The notes: generated by a model not told the origin, from the sequence alone. Positions 14,050-22,316 are shown, numbered from the stretch's first letter. The stretch: 23,873 nucleotides of DNA from Methanobacteriota archaeon (GCA_002725275.1 PBOE01000049.1:1-23873), one strand, 5' to 3'. Program-made: numbers and translations.

Positions 14050-16217
14050 ACGTCGATGAGCATCGCACCTTGGTGTCGTTGTGTTTGGTCGCGTTGATGC
14101 TGATGTGGGTTCCCATCAGCGTGGGCGAACACACCGAGGAGACCCACCGCCCAACCCCAACCTGCAACGCCGACCGCACCAACTGGACCATGGGTCTTGT
14201 CATGTGCGAGGAGGGCGCGGCGCTGGGTTACACGTTGTTTTCTCCCATCCCCTCCAACACCACGTACCTCATCGACCACCAGGGGCGATACGTGCATCAT
14301 TGGACTTCGCCCGGGGAACACCGGCCGGCCCTTTCCGCCTACCTCCTCCCCGACGGTGACTTGCTCCGAACGGCCAACAACGCCAACAACGCCGTTGGAA
14401 ACTTCTCCGGTGGGGGCACGTCCGGGAAAGTTGAGCGAATCGCATGGGACGGGACGCTGGAGTGGTCGTGGAGCTACGACCGCGTCGACGTCATTACGCA
14501 CCACGACATTGAGCCGATGCCCAACGGGAACATCTTGATGATCGCTTGGGAAGACCGGAGCGAAGAAGAGGCACTTCAGGCCGGCCGCAATCCAGCCATC
14601 GCCAGCGATTCACCCGGCGGCCAAAACAACGTCTGGCCCGACCACATCATCGAAGTAAAACCCGTCGGCACCAACGATGCAGAAATCGTATGGAAATGGC
14701 ATGCATGGGACCATCTTGTTCAGGACTACGACGAAACAAAAGACAACTTCGGGGTGGTGGCTGACAACCCTGGAAAAATCGACATCAATTACATGGGCGG
14801 AACAGGAAACGCAGCGGGTCGCGCCGATTGGATGCACTGCAACGGCATTGATTACAACCCCCATCTCGACCAAATCGCGCTCTCTTGCCGCAGCATGAAC
14901 GAGGTGTACATCATCGACCACAGCACCACCACGGAGGAAGCCGCCGGCAGCACCGGAGGCGTGTCGGGGAAAGGTGGGGACATCCTGTATCGCTGGGGTA
15001 ACCCACAAGTGTACGATCGAGGCCTGTCGAGCGATCAGCAACTGTTCGCCCAACACGACGTTCAGTGGATTCAGGCGGGGCACGGCCAAGAAGGTGGCCT
15101 CATCGTGTTCAACAATGGAAACGGACGATATCCAGCCTACTCTTCGGTTGACATCATCCAACCGACCTTGGAAAACGGTTCCTACACGCTTGAAGAAAAC
15201 GGGACCTACGGCCCCCCGGGACCCGCATGGTCGTGGGACCAAGGCGAAGCCATGTACGCCGGTTCCATCTCCGGCGCACAGGCTTTGCCCAACGGCCACG
15301 TGCTGGTGACCTACGGCACGCAAGGCACCCTCTACGAAGTCTCGCCGGAGGGTGATATCGTCTGGACTTACATCGGCCCCATCGGTTCGAGTGGACCGTT
15401 CACGCAGGGTGAAGTGATTCCGGAAGGAAATCGGGCGGGGAGCACCGCCAACGCGATTTTCAAAGCCACGCACTACACCTCGGGCTACCTGAACGCTACC
15501 GGCCAAACCATCTCATCCGGGACTTACCTCGAGCAGTGGAACGACCGCTGCCCGTCAGAAGTGGCGTGGGGTTGGGATCGAGATGGCGACGGTTGCGTGG
15601 ATGACACGGACGGCGATGGCGTCCCCGACCCGTTCGATCGATGCCTTGCCGGGGATGACAACCTGGACCTCGACCAGGACAACACCCCCGACGCCTGCGA
15701 TGACTTTGTTGACAGGGACGATGACGGAGTCAAAGACTCAGACGACCGTTGTCAAGGACATGACGACGCCGTGGACCAAGATGAGGATGGAACACCGGAC
15801 GGATGTGACGACCTGATCGACCAAGATGGCGATGGAGCGGCAGACGCGGAGGATCGCTGTCAGGGGCACGACGACGCCATGGACCAAGACGCAGACGGAA
15901 CACCGGACGGTTGCGATGACCTCCTTGACAGCGACGGCGACGGCGTCGCCGATGACCAAGACGTGTGCGAAGGAGACGACACACAGGACACGGACGGCGA
16001 CGGTGTGCCTGACGCATGCGACGCCTCCCCGACGGGCCATCTCGAGGACTCAGAGAACATCACCGAGCAGGTCAACGCGTCTGAAAACACCACAAACAAA
16101 GTCGGCGACACGGCGACCGCCTCCGTGTTTGACGGTGCGGCTCTTCCCGTTGCCGCCCTGCTTCTGTTCACCGTTTTTGGGAGCGGACTTTGGTGGCTGG
16201 CTCGTCGGCGAAATTAA
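14046..16217 (+). CDS. Secreted arylsulfotransferase-like protein with thrombospondin type 3 repeats and membrane anchor
   Basis: A 723-residue cell-surface protein. A signal peptide (about residues 1-28) is followed by a beta-propeller-like region (about 60-510) with recurring HDIEPMPNGNILMIAWE, ALPNGHVLVTYG and W/G-rich blades resembling the arylsulfotransferase (ASST) family; conserved histidines (THHDIE, FAQHDVQW) fit a catalytic His. Whether it transfers sulfate here is not proven. Residues 531-666 are Asp-rich thrombospondin type 3 calcium-binding repeats of exactly 36 residues. After a Ser/Asn linker, a transmembrane helix (about 696-716) and WLARRRN anchor the C-terminus. The ATG overlaps the stop of the RNA-binding gene. 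A T-run and hairpin follow the stop. Confidence 0.8.
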   Translation: MNVDEHRTLVSLCLVALMLMWVPISVGEHTEETHRPTPTCNADRTNWTMGLVMCEEGAALGYTLFSPIPSNTTYLIDHQGRYVHHWTSPGEHRPALSAYLLPDGDLLRTANNANNAVGNFSGGGTSGKVERIAWDGTLEWSWSYDRVDVITHHDIEPMPNGNILMIAWEDRSEEEALQAGRNPAIASDSPGGQNNVWPDHIIEVKPVGTNDAEIVWKWHAWDHLVQDYDETKDNFGVVADNPGKIDINYMGGTGNAAGRADWMHCNGIDYNPHLDQIALSCRSMNEVYIIDHSTTTEEAAGSTGGVSGKGGDILYRWGNPQVYDRGLSSDQQLFAQHDVQWIQAGHGQEGGLIVFNNGNGRYPAYSSVDIIQPTLENGSYTLEENGTYGPPGPAWSWDQGEAMYAGSISGAQALPNGHVLVTYGTQGTLYEVSPEGDIVWTYIGPIGSSGPFTQGEVIPEGNRAGSTANAIFKATHYTSGYLNATGQTISSGTYLEQWNDRCPSEVAWGWDRDGDGCVDDTDGDGVPDPFDRCLAGDDNLDLDQDNTPDACDDFVDRDDDGVKDSDDRCQGHDDAVDQDEDGTPDGCDDLIDQDGDGAADAEDRCQGHDDAMDQDADGTPDGCDDLLDSDGDGVADDQDVCEGDDTQDTDGDGVPDACDASPTGHLEDSENITEQVNASENTTNKVGDTATASVFDGAALPVAALLLFTVFGSGLWWLARRRN
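15636..16010 (+). repeat. 108-bp in-frame tandem repeats (thrombospondin type 3)
   Basis: Three full units begin at 15636, 15744 and 15852, each 108 bases (36 codons), and a partial fourth begins at 15960. Units 2 and 3 are nearly the same at protein level (29 of 36 residues, counted by eye, both starting DRCQGHDDA); unit 1 is more diverged (DRCLAGDDN). The Asp spacing and single Cys pairs are those of calcium-binding type 3 repeats. The exact period implies duplication by unequal crossing-over. Confidence 0.9.
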
Positions 16218-16241
16218 GCCATTTTTTCGGTGGTCCGAAAC
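16218..16241 (+). terminator. Possible terminator after the arylsulfotransferase-like gene
   Basis: Directly after the TAA stop there is a T-run (16222-16227), part of a perfect hairpin TTTCGG-TGGT-CCGAAA (16225-16240). Archaeal termination often uses T-runs, so this may end the upstream transcript before the ferredoxin gene. The hairpin could instead be an operator. Confidence 0.4.
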
Positions 16242-16244
16242 CAA

Positions 16245-16271
16245 AATCTCGTGCTGACAAGAGATTAAGTA
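16245..16271 (+). promoter_or_regulatory. Inverted repeat and possible TATA element upstream of the ferredoxin
   Basis: AATCTC at 16245-16250 pairs with GAGATT at 16261-16266 across ten bases, and the right arm runs into GATTAAGTA, the best TATA-like block before the ferredoxin ATG. This predicts transcription start near 16293 with a short leader. The dyad overlapping the promoter would suit a repressor site; no regulator is identified. Confidence 0.3.
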
Positions 16272-16304
16272 GGCCATTCGTCGTGGCATGGCTGAGGAAT
16301 CATC

Positions 16305-16580
16305 ATGCCCCACGTTGTCACATCCCCCTGCGTAGACCACAAGTATCAGGAATGCGTTGCTGTTTGCCCGGTCGAAGCCTTCCGTGAGGCCGAAACGTAC
16401 CTCGTTATCGACCCCGATGAGTGCATTGACTGCGGCGCCTGCATCCCCGAATGCCCCGTGGACGCCATTTTCGCTGACACCGATGTGCCCGAGGGAGAAG
16501 AGGCGTGGATCGACCGAAACGCCGAGGAATCCATCGACGCTGAAATCGCTGAAGGCGACTCCCCCGTCCTGGCAGACTGA
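16305..16580 (+). CDS. 7Fe-type ferredoxin ([3Fe-4S][4Fe-4S])
   Basis: A 91-residue electron carrier of the bacterial FdxA-like type. Aligned to Azotobacter ferredoxin I, Cys9, Cys17 and Cys50 would hold a [3Fe-4S] cluster and Cys21, Cys40, Cys43 and Cys46 a [4Fe-4S] cluster. The Azotobacter Cys11, not a ligand there, is His12, which favours the 3Fe form over 4Fe at that site. The CIDCGACIPECPVDAIF core is exact. The C-terminus is acidic and contains the AWIDRNAE segment typical of this type (FIQLNAE in relatives). The start is ATG 16305 with GAGGA six bases upstream. It precedes pdxS by 55 bases. The redox partner cannot be read from the neighbourhood. Confidence 0.94.
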   Translation: MPHVVTSPCVDHKYQECVAVCPVEAFREAETYLVIDPDECIDCGACIPECPVDAIFADTDVPEGEEAWIDRNAEESIDAEIAEGDSPVLAD

Positions 16581-16635
16581 AGCGGCCACACGACGAAGAA
16601 CCAACCGTCATAAGGGAGGCCGACCAGGCTGACCC

Positions 16636-17634
16636 GTGAGCACCATGAAAACCGACTTTTCTCAGTTCCGTAAAGGCAGCGACCTCCTCAAGCGAGGGTT
16701 TGCACGAATGCAACAAGGCGGCGTCATCATGGACGTTGTCAACCCTGAACAAGCCGCCGTGGCAGAAGACGCTGGAGCCGTCGCCGTCATGGCGCTCGAA
16801 CGCGTGCCAGCTGACATCCGAAAAGCGGGTGGCGTCGCTCGAATGAGCCACCCCGACATGATTCAAGGCATCCTCGACTGCACCTCCATCCCCGTGATGG
16901 CCAAATCGCGTATCGGCCACGACGGTGAGGCACGAATTTTGGAAGCGATGGGCGTTGACATGGTGGACGAAAGCGAAGTTCTCACGCCAGCCGACCCCTA
17001 CTTCCACATCAACAAACACGACTACAGCATTCCTTTCGTTTGCGGCGCCACCGGGCTTGGTGAAGCCGTTCGTCGTGTTTGGGAAGGCGCTGCCATGATT
17101 CGCACCAAGGGCGAGGCTGGAACCGGCAACGTGGTGGCCGCGGTGACCCACGCACGACTCATCGACCAAGAAATTCAACAGGTTCAGTCCCTTGACGATC
17201 ACGGATTGGACCTCGCCACCGAGAAAATCATGGAACGATACCGAGTCCTTGCCTCCCACTCCGAGCTCCCCGGAACACACTTGGGTACCCCCTTCGGGCC
17301 GATTGGCGATGACATGCACGCCGGTGTTCGCTCCGTGTTGGACGACGTCCACCGCCTCGGCCGCCTCCCCGTCGTCACGTTTTCTGCAGGTGGCATCGCC
17401 ACCCCAGCTGACGCCTCGTTGATGATGCAGATGGGCATGGACGGTGTTTTCGTCGGCTCTGGCATCTTCAAGTCAAGCGATCCGCCCACGATGGCCGACG
17501 CTATCGTCATGGCCACGGCGCACTACGACGAACCCAGCAAGGTTGCTGAAGCCATGGCCATGATGGAAGGCATTCCAATGAAGGGCGATGAACTCGAAAC
17601 CCTCGAGGTTCGTTTGGACCAGCGTGGCTGGTGA
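16636..17634 (+). CDS. pdxS: Pyridoxal 5'-phosphate synthase subunit PdxS
   Basis: PdxS builds PLP (vitamin B6) from ribose 5-phosphate, glyceraldehyde 3-phosphate and ammonia delivered by PdxT. The 332-residue (beta/alpha)8 barrel is intact: Asp33 in VIMDVVN, Lys90 in [10 protein letters not shown] (first Schiff-base lysine), Lys158 in [12 protein letters not shown] (second lysine), the phosphate loop [12 protein letters not shown] and [13 protein letters not shown], and the C-terminal DQRGW. The family motif FVCGARNLGEA is [11 protein letters not shown] here, a modest change. The start is GTG 16636; ATG 16645 is an alternative, and the nearest GGGAGG is about 16 bases upstream of the GTG. 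The partner PdxT is not in this window. It converges on a small helical protein. Confidence 0.97.
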   Translation: MSTMKTDFSQFRKGSDLLKRGFARMQQGGVIMDVVNPEQAAVAEDAGAVAVMALERVPADIRKAGGVARMSHPDMIQGILDCTSIPVMAKSRIGHDGEARILEAMGVDMVDESEVLTPADPYFHINKHDYSIPFVCGATGLGEAVRRVWEGAAMIRTKGEAGTGNVVAAVTHARLIDQEIQQVQSLDDHGLDLATEKIMERYRVLASHSELPGTHLGTPFGPIGDDMHAGVRSVLDDVHRLGRLPVVTFSAGGIATPADASLMMQMGMDGVFVGSGIFKSSDPPTMADAIVMATAHYDEPSKVAEAMAMMEGIPMKGDELETLEVRLDQRGW

Positions 17635-17638
17635 GTTC

Positions 17639-17872
17639 TCAACTCAGCGGGTCATCGATGCCCTCTTCTCCGAGGGTCCACTTGAGCGTCTTCACCACGC
17701 CTTGAAGCGCCTTGTGATTTCGAGCGGCTTCCTTCATCCCGTCCTTGTCGTCCTCCGATTTGCACATGTCGTACCATTCCTTCCACTGATGCATTTTTTC
17801 AGTGGCCTGCTCGAGCATGCTCTCAATTTCAGCCCACGTTCGTTCGTAGGTTCGGTGGGGTGGAGAACTCAT
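17639..17872 (-). CDS. Small helical protein, unknown function
   Basis: A 77-residue, highly charged protein, predicted nearly all helical (TWAEIESMLEQATEKMHQWKEWYDMCKSEDDKDGMKEAARNHKALQGVVKTL) and ending DDPLS. No domain is recognised. Its codon use is consistent with its neighbours, the end lies four bases from the convergent pdxS stop, and nothing else fills this space, which support a real gene. The start is ATG 17872; no clear ribosome binding site precedes it. It lies 45 bases downstream of the nucleotidyltransferase gene on the same strand and may share its transcript. Confidence 0.65.
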   Translation of the reverse strand: MSSPPHRTYERTWAEIESMLEQATEKMHQWKEWYDMCKSEDDKDGMKEAARNHKALQGVVKTLKWTLGEEGIDDPLS

Positions 17873-17917
17873 GGGCTTCGACCTGACGCCTTCACCCGCC
17901 CTTCTTAGATGCTTTTC

Positions 17918-18997
17918 CTACGGTCCCACAGGGTTGCTGATTTTTTGGTCCGTGTAGGTTGCACCGGCTTGGAGGACAGCACCATCGCCGATGACGCAGG
18001 ACTCCACGGTCGTGCCGGCAGGGACAATGACATTGCAACCGATAACCGAGCCAGTCACCTGAGCCCGTTGCTCAACACGGCACCCCTCCATCAACATGGA
18101 ATCGACCACCGACGCTTCATCGCTGACGACGGTGAACGGACCGAGCACGGAACGGGCAACCAAACCCGTCACCTTGGCACTGCTTGCGCACAACACGTCG
18201 CCGTCCTGAGCGTAGGTTTCCGGGTAGGAAAACGGGAGTTCATCGTAGCGCTGCATCAGCGTAGCCTGTGCGTTAATGAGTTCAAACGGATGACCGACAT
18301 CAAACCAAACACCGTCGATGGTTTGTGCGTACATTGGCCATCCCAACTCGAGTAATTTGGGGAAGAGTTGCTTGCTAAAATCAAATTTTTCGCCGACCGG
18401 AACGTGGTCGAACACCTCCGGCTCGAGGATGTAAAGGCCAGCATTGATGACGTTGCTGAACGCTTCCTCAGGGGACGGCTTTTCCAAGAAACGGCGAATG
18501 TAGCCTTGGCGTAAATCGCCATCGACCTCACCCGCTTGGTCGCCAGAAAGGCCCACGATGCCGAACTCGGACGGGTTGTCCACCTCCCAAAGCGCCATGG
18601 TCACCTTTGCTCCGTTTGTCCGGTGAGCCGCCAACAATGAAGCGATGTCAAAGGAAGCCACCGAATCACCTGACCCAACAACGCAGGTGGTGGTGATGTG
18701 GTCGCGCAGGAGGCCAACGCTTCCTGCCGTTCCCATCGGCGTGGTTTCTTGATTGATGCGGGCCGAAATCGAGCGACCGTCGGGAAGCGTGGTCGACCAA
18801 CCGTCGACGTGAGCCCGAAGTTGTTCACCTCGGTATCCGGTCGTGACAACGATCTCTTCGATACCCGCCTCCACCATGGCGTCTTTGACAAAATCAATGA
18901 CGGGACGACCCAGCACTTCCACCATTGGTTTGGGCCGGGTGGCGGTCAACGGCATCAACCGGCTGCCCTGGCCACCGGCCATGATGATGCCCAACAT
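17918..18997 (-). CDS. Sugar-phosphate nucleotidyltransferase with C-terminal left-handed beta-helix
   Basis: The 359-residue protein has the nucleotidyltransferase signature at its N-terminus, IIMAGGQGSRLMPLTATRPKPMVEV (Arg13, Lys23), a substrate-site VGSGDSVASFD and FLEKPSPEEAFS, then WFDVGHPFELINAQ. This is the fold of enzymes activating glucose-1-phosphate or mannose-1-phosphate to the NDP-sugar. The last 90 residues carry hexapeptide-type repeats (VARSVLGPFTVVSDEASVVDS, VTGSVIGCNVIVPAGTTVESCVIG) forming a left-handed beta-helix. The substrate is not determinable from sequence. The start is ATG 18997 with GAGGTTG five bases upstream, nine bases after the coiled-coil gene stop, so the two genes are one operon. 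Products probably feed surface glycans. Confidence 0.93.
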   Translation of the reverse strand: MLGIIMAGGQGSRLMPLTATRPKPMVEVLGRPVIDFVKDAMVEAGIEEIVVTTGYRGEQLRAHVDGWSTTLPDGRSISARINQETTPMGTAGSVGLLRDHITTTCVVGSGDSVASFDIASLLAAHRTNGAKVTMALWEVDNPSEFGIVGLSGDQAGEVDGDLRQGYIRRFLEKPSPEEAFSNVINAGLYILEPEVFDHVPVGEKFDFSKQLFPKLLELGWPMYAQTIDGVWFDVGHPFELINAQATLMQRYDELPFSYPETYAQDGDVLCASSAKVTGLVARSVLGPFTVVSDEASVVDSMLMEGCRVEQRAQVTGSVIGCNVIVPAGTTVESCVIGDGAVLQAGATYTDQKISNPVGP

Positions 18998-19006
18998 CGA
19001 ACAACC

Positions 19007-20008
19007 TCAGCGTCGGCGGATGGGACCCATGCGGCGCATGTTTTTCTTCTTCGAGGAGGCGCCGCCGCGCTTGGATTTCTGGGTGTTGTCCTCTCGGCCA
19101 ACACCGCCAAAGACCAGCTCACCGTCTGAAAGCAGGGACTGAACGAGCATGTCGGCAACCTCGTCCGATTCTGCTCCGGTTTTCATCTCGGCCTTCACGG
19201 ACTTGTTGTGGTCGGTGATCCAAGACTCACGCTCCTGGCGAGCCATGTTGAGTTCGTCTCGAGCCTTGTTCACGTTGACCATCAGTTCGTCGATCTTCTC
19301 GTGAATGGCGTTGGCCTTTTCGTGGAATTCCACCGATTCGTTGTGGTGTCGGTCACCCTCTGCCTTGAGGAAATCACGGTGGTCGAGAGCTTCTTTGTAT
19401 TCGGCCCACTTTTCGTCGGCTCGCTTGAGCGCCTCCACGTAGAGGTTGTGCGCATCGTCGGATTCCGCTTTGAGCGTCGCAATCGCTTCGTCAAGGTTGG
19501 AGAGGTCAACGGCGACCATCTCAAATTTCGCCACTTCGGGTTCCAACTCCTCCGCACGGCGCTTCATCCGCTTGATGCGTTCCATCGTCTCTTTTTCCTT
19601 CTTGGTGCTGGAGGACGTGGTTTGGAATTGCTCTTCGAGGTTGTTGATTTGACTCAAGAGTTGAGAATATTCAGCCGTGGCCGATTTCTTCTCGCCGTGT
19701 TCGCCGCGACGACCTTTGACCTGTGCGAAGAGATCACGAAGTTGCTCATTCACGGCGTCTCGCTTTGCCCGGTGCACGTTTCGCTCGGCGTGAATGGCAT
19801 CGAGTTCCGCTTTCATCAGCGTCAGCTTTTCTCGATGCTCCTTGTATTGGTCTTGAACGGCGTTTCGCTTCTTGGCCATCGCTTTGCCCTGATCACGAAG
19901 GGAATTTCGATTGTCTCGCATCCTGCGGACCTTGGCTTCCATGTCCCTGAGTTCCGCAAGTTTGTCTGCGTCAGGGTTTTTCTCAGCATCTTTGGGCATG
20001 CCGCGCAT
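19007..20008 (-). CDS. Archaeal coiled-coil protein (COG1340-like)
   Basis: A 333-residue, strongly charged protein whose residues 10-270 or so are continuous coiled coil (heptad-rich Glu/Lys/Arg with few prolines), resembling the uncharacterised archaeal coiled-coil family COG1340. The C-terminal 60 residues are different: an acidic-hydrophobic short helix (DEVADMLVQSLLSDGELVFGG) followed by a very basic tail (KKKNMRRMGPIRRR) that could bind RNA or DNA. No enzyme motif is present. Function is unknown; a structural or scaffolding role is the usual guess. The start is ATG 20008, with GGAGG four bases upstream; Met4 (19999) is possible. It is followed at nine bases by the nucleotidyltransferase gene. 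Confidence 0.85.
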   Translation of the reverse strand: MRGMPKDAEKNPDADKLAELRDMEAKVRRMRDNRNSLRDQGKAMAKKRNAVQDQYKEHREKLTLMKAELDAIHAERNVHRAKRDAVNEQLRDLFAQVKGRRGEHGEKKSATAEYSQLLSQINNLEEQFQTTSSSTKKEKETMERIKRMKRRAEELEPEVAKFEMVAVDLSNLDEAIATLKAESDDAHNLYVEALKRADEKWAEYKEALDHRDFLKAEGDRHHNESVEFHEKANAIHEKIDELMVNVNKARDELNMARQERESWITDHNKSVKAEMKTGAESDEVADMLVQSLLSDGELVFGGVGREDNTQKSKRGGASSKKKNMRRMGPIRRR

Positions 20009-20062
20009 GAAGCCTCCACCACCTTCTCCATTTCAAGCCTATGGCTGAGCGAGGGCTCGCTA

Positions 20063-21601
20063 TCAGGCACCAACATCGTTGAGCAGCACCATCACGAAGC
20101 GGATGCTGGCCACCACCAAACCGAGGCCGCCGAACAGGTACGACACGTAGGTGCCGGTGGACCGCAACCACTGACGGAATTCAGCACGAACGCGAACGTT
20201 GATTTGACGTCCCAGCAGCAACTCACCGTTGGTCTCCTCCAGTCGAACGGAGACGGTGGCGTCGCCAACGCTGGTCGGAATGAGGGTTTGCCAAGACACC
20301 GTGCTGTCCTTGAGAAGACCGGACATCTTGCCCAACACGTCTTCGTTGCCTTCCGCTGCCAGCGGGAGCGCCTCGGAGGACCACCAGTATTGCTCACCCG
20401 GCTCAAGGCGGTACGTCAGGGCGAGGTCTTTGGGTTCAAAATTCGGGGTTTGGACGCGGAAGACCACGGTTCGTGTTTTGTCAGAAAGGTTGTGGAACAG
20501 GGTGAAGAGGTTCGCTTTGTCGGTGACAACGTTCTCCATGTCAACTTCGAAGATGAGGTCGGACATGGCCGGTTCGCGTCCCCCTTCAAGATCCTGCTTG
20601 AGGCGGTCAACCATCCGGAAGAAGGCAGGACAGCGTTGGTTGATGAGGCCGAGGAGGATCAGCCATGCCTCGAGGGTGAACGTATCGTTGGAAAACACGT
20701 GCTCCATGCCTTTCTTGGTCAGAATTTCGGCCATCTCCGATTCCAGTGTTTTTCGGTCCAGCCCCGTCGCGTGTCGGTAGAGGGTCATCAGAAATTTCTC
20801 ATGGGCAAAACTGCGATCAATGCCTCGCTTGAAGCACCCTTCGAGCACTTTGGTGTATTCGTCGTATTGGGAGCGGAGCAACGGGTCCATGTGTGTTTTG
20901 ATGAGGTCGTTGAACACCATGTTCAGGGTTGAAGGGTGAACGGGCGGCGTGTAGGCAGCCAGAAGCCCCGTTTGCTCCACCATGTTGAACGGCGCGCTTC
21001 TGGTGGGGAGGTGTTGGCCGACAGAAAGGAGCAGGAACGAGGCCGCCACAAGCAGGAAAAGATTCCCGTAGACCGTCCCGGTTCCGTACCAGAACACGGC
21101 GATAAGGGTCACTGCAGACAGGACAGAAAGGGCCAGGGACTTGGTGTGATGGCCCATGGAATTCTGTAACTGATACAACAGCCCGTCATAGCCGTGAAGG
21201 GACTGAACCGAACGATGCTCATCGTTGGATGCGTCCACGCGGTCGTGAAACGTCGCAAGGGAGACGATAACACGGTATCGATGGAAACCCACGGCCAGGA
21301 TGTAACCCAGCACCACCACGAACCCCAAACTGGCCAGAAACGTGGAAAAACCAAGCCCGAGGTTGGGTTCAATGTTGGCTTCCCAAAACGTGGGCGAGGC
21401 TTGTGCGAACGCCCAACTGAAGAAGAACGTGAAGGCCGCAAACCCGGGCAAGAACAGAATCAGACGTAAACCCGAACTGACAATCTGCCGGTCGATGGCG
21501 TGGACGATGGATTCGGACAGTTGGAACCCAAACCCGCTTTTTTCTTCGGCGACAGGTGCGTCCTCGTCTTCTTCCACCGCTTGTGGAACCTCATCTGCCA
21601 T
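20063..21601 (-). CDS. Multi-pass membrane protein with C-terminal beta domain, unknown function
   Basis: A 512-residue protein. An acidic N-terminus is followed by four membrane helices (about 46-66, 82-106, 155-172 and 177-195), then a long soluble region (about 200-480) with a helical half and a beta-rich half (VDMENVVTDKANLFTLFHNLSDKTRTVVFRVQ, TVSVRLEETNGELLLGRQINVRVR), and a last helix near the end (485-508). No family is recognised. The start is ATG 21601: a TATA-like ACTTTAGAA lies about 26 bases upstream, which would make the message leaderless at exactly this codon, and there is no ribosome binding site. The longer open frame to 21637 overlaps that element. It is 32 bases downstream of the metal regulator gene. 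Confidence 0.8.
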   Translation of the reverse strand: MADEVPQAVEEDEDAPVAEEKSGFGFQLSESIVHAIDRQIVSSGLRLILFLPGFAAFTFFFSWAFAQASPTFWEANIEPNLGLGFSTFLASLGFVVVLGYILAVGFHRYRVIVSLATFHDRVDASNDEHRSVQSLHGYDGLLYQLQNSMGHHTKSLALSVLSAVTLIAVFWYGTGTVYGNLFLLVAASFLLLSVGQHLPTRSAPFNMVEQTGLLAAYTPPVHPSTLNMVFNDLIKTHMDPLLRSQYDEYTKVLEGCFKRGIDRSFAHEKFLMTLYRHATGLDRKTLESEMAEILTKKGMEHVFSNDTFTLEAWLILLGLINQRCPAFFRMVDRLKQDLEGGREPAMSDLIFEVDMENVVTDKANLFTLFHNLSDKTRTVVFRVQTPNFEPKDLALTYRLEPGEQYWWSSEALPLAAEGNEDVLGKMSGLLKDSTVSWQTLIPTSVGDATVSVRLEETNGELLLGRQINVRVRAEFRQWLRSTGTYVSYLFGGLGLVVASIRFVMVLLNDVGA

Positions 21602-21620
21602 GCATCGGGAGAAGGAGGTG

Positions 21621-21633
21621 TGTTCTAAAGTGT
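21621..21633 (-). promoter_or_regulatory. Possible TATA element for the membrane protein gene
   Basis: GAACACTTTAGAA (read on the minus strand) lies between the regulator stop and the membrane protein ATG. Its centre is about 26 bases before the ATG at 21601, the spacing expected for leaderless archaeal transcription, and no ribosome binding site is present, which agrees. Confidence 0.45.
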
Positions 21634-22302
21634 TCACACCGAATGGTCGATGATGTCAATGAAAACCGACTTCATGGCGCCCTCCGAAAGCTGGGCGACC
21701 CAACCGTTCTCCAGAGCAAAGCCACCCTCGGTCCGCGTGATGTGGGCACCGGCAGCAAACCCACTTTGAGCCATGGCCTCCATCTCACCTGCGGGCATCA
21801 GAACAACGGAGAGCCGACCAGCGGTTCCGACCTCCATGTCCGCCAACGCACATGTCGGCGGTAAGCCGTTCAGTCGGGCGGCGATGTCTTCAGTCGGTTC
21901 TGGAATGATCCGGCCGCTCGGGTCAAGGGTGTCTTTGGTGATGAGACGAGACAGGGCGACCTCCATGTCGTCATCGATGGCGTGTTCCAACCGACAGGCG
22001 GTTTCATGCGGATTGCCTTCGTAAGGGAGCAGTTCGAGAAGGACCTCTGCCAGTCGATGGCGACGTTTCATTTTCTGGCCGTGAGCGAGGCCGTCTTCGG
22101 TGAGGCGAGCGCCCTTGTAAGGGATGTATTCGAGGTAGCCGCGAGAGGCGAGTCGCTGGACCATTTCGGTGGCCGATGCAGGACTCACGCCGAGTTTGGA
22201 GGCCAAATCCCCCGTCCGAACAACACCACCCGGAGTCTCTTCGTGAAATTCATACATCATTTCGAGGTATTCATCCTCAAACTCTTGGAAGTGCCCAACC
22301 AT
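21634..22302 (-). CDS. DtxR/IdeR-family metal-dependent transcriptional regulator
   Basis: A 222-residue metal-sensing repressor. Residues 1-72 are the winged helix-turn-helix (LASKLGVSPASATEMVQRLASRGYLEY). Next comes the dimerisation and metal-binding domain, with RHRLAE (His82, Glu86), His99, and ACRLEHAIDDD (Cys103, Glu106, His107), matching DtxR His79, Glu83, His98, Cys102, Glu105 and His106. Cys103 suggests iron, whereas manganese sensors have Glu there; the DtxR Met10 position, however, is Glu11, as in the manganese type (Asp in MntR). The last 70 residues resemble the FeoA/SH3-like domain. The start is ATG 22302, 14 bases after the zinc-ribbon protein stop, with AGGGG before it. Targets are unknown. 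Confidence 0.9.
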   Translation of the reverse strand: MVGHFQEFEDEYLEMMYEFHEETPGGVVRTGDLASKLGVSPASATEMVQRLASRGYLEYIPYKGARLTEDGLAHGQKMKRRHRLAEVLLELLPYEGNPHETACRLEHAIDDDMEVALSRLITKDTLDPSGRIIPEPTEDIAARLNGLPPTCALADMEVGTAGRLSVVLMPAGEMEAMAQSGFAAGAHITRTEGGFALENGWVAQLSEGAMKSVFIDIIDHSV

Positions 22303-22316
22303 GGTCCGACCCCTGT

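Noticed and set aside
14610..15506. 298-codon minus-strand open frame
   Set aside because: It is antisense to the arylsulfotransferase-like gene and explained by GC-rich codon bias.
15636..16010. Regular repeats that might suggest a CRISPR array
   Set aside because: The repeat period is in frame, codes for thrombospondin type 3 units with no separate spacers, and no cas genes are nearby.
19208..20932. Long 574-codon plus-strand open frame
   Set aside because: It lies antisense to two well-supported minus-strand genes (coiled-coil and membrane proteins), has low-complexity His/Val/Phe composition typical of a shadow frame and no start signal.
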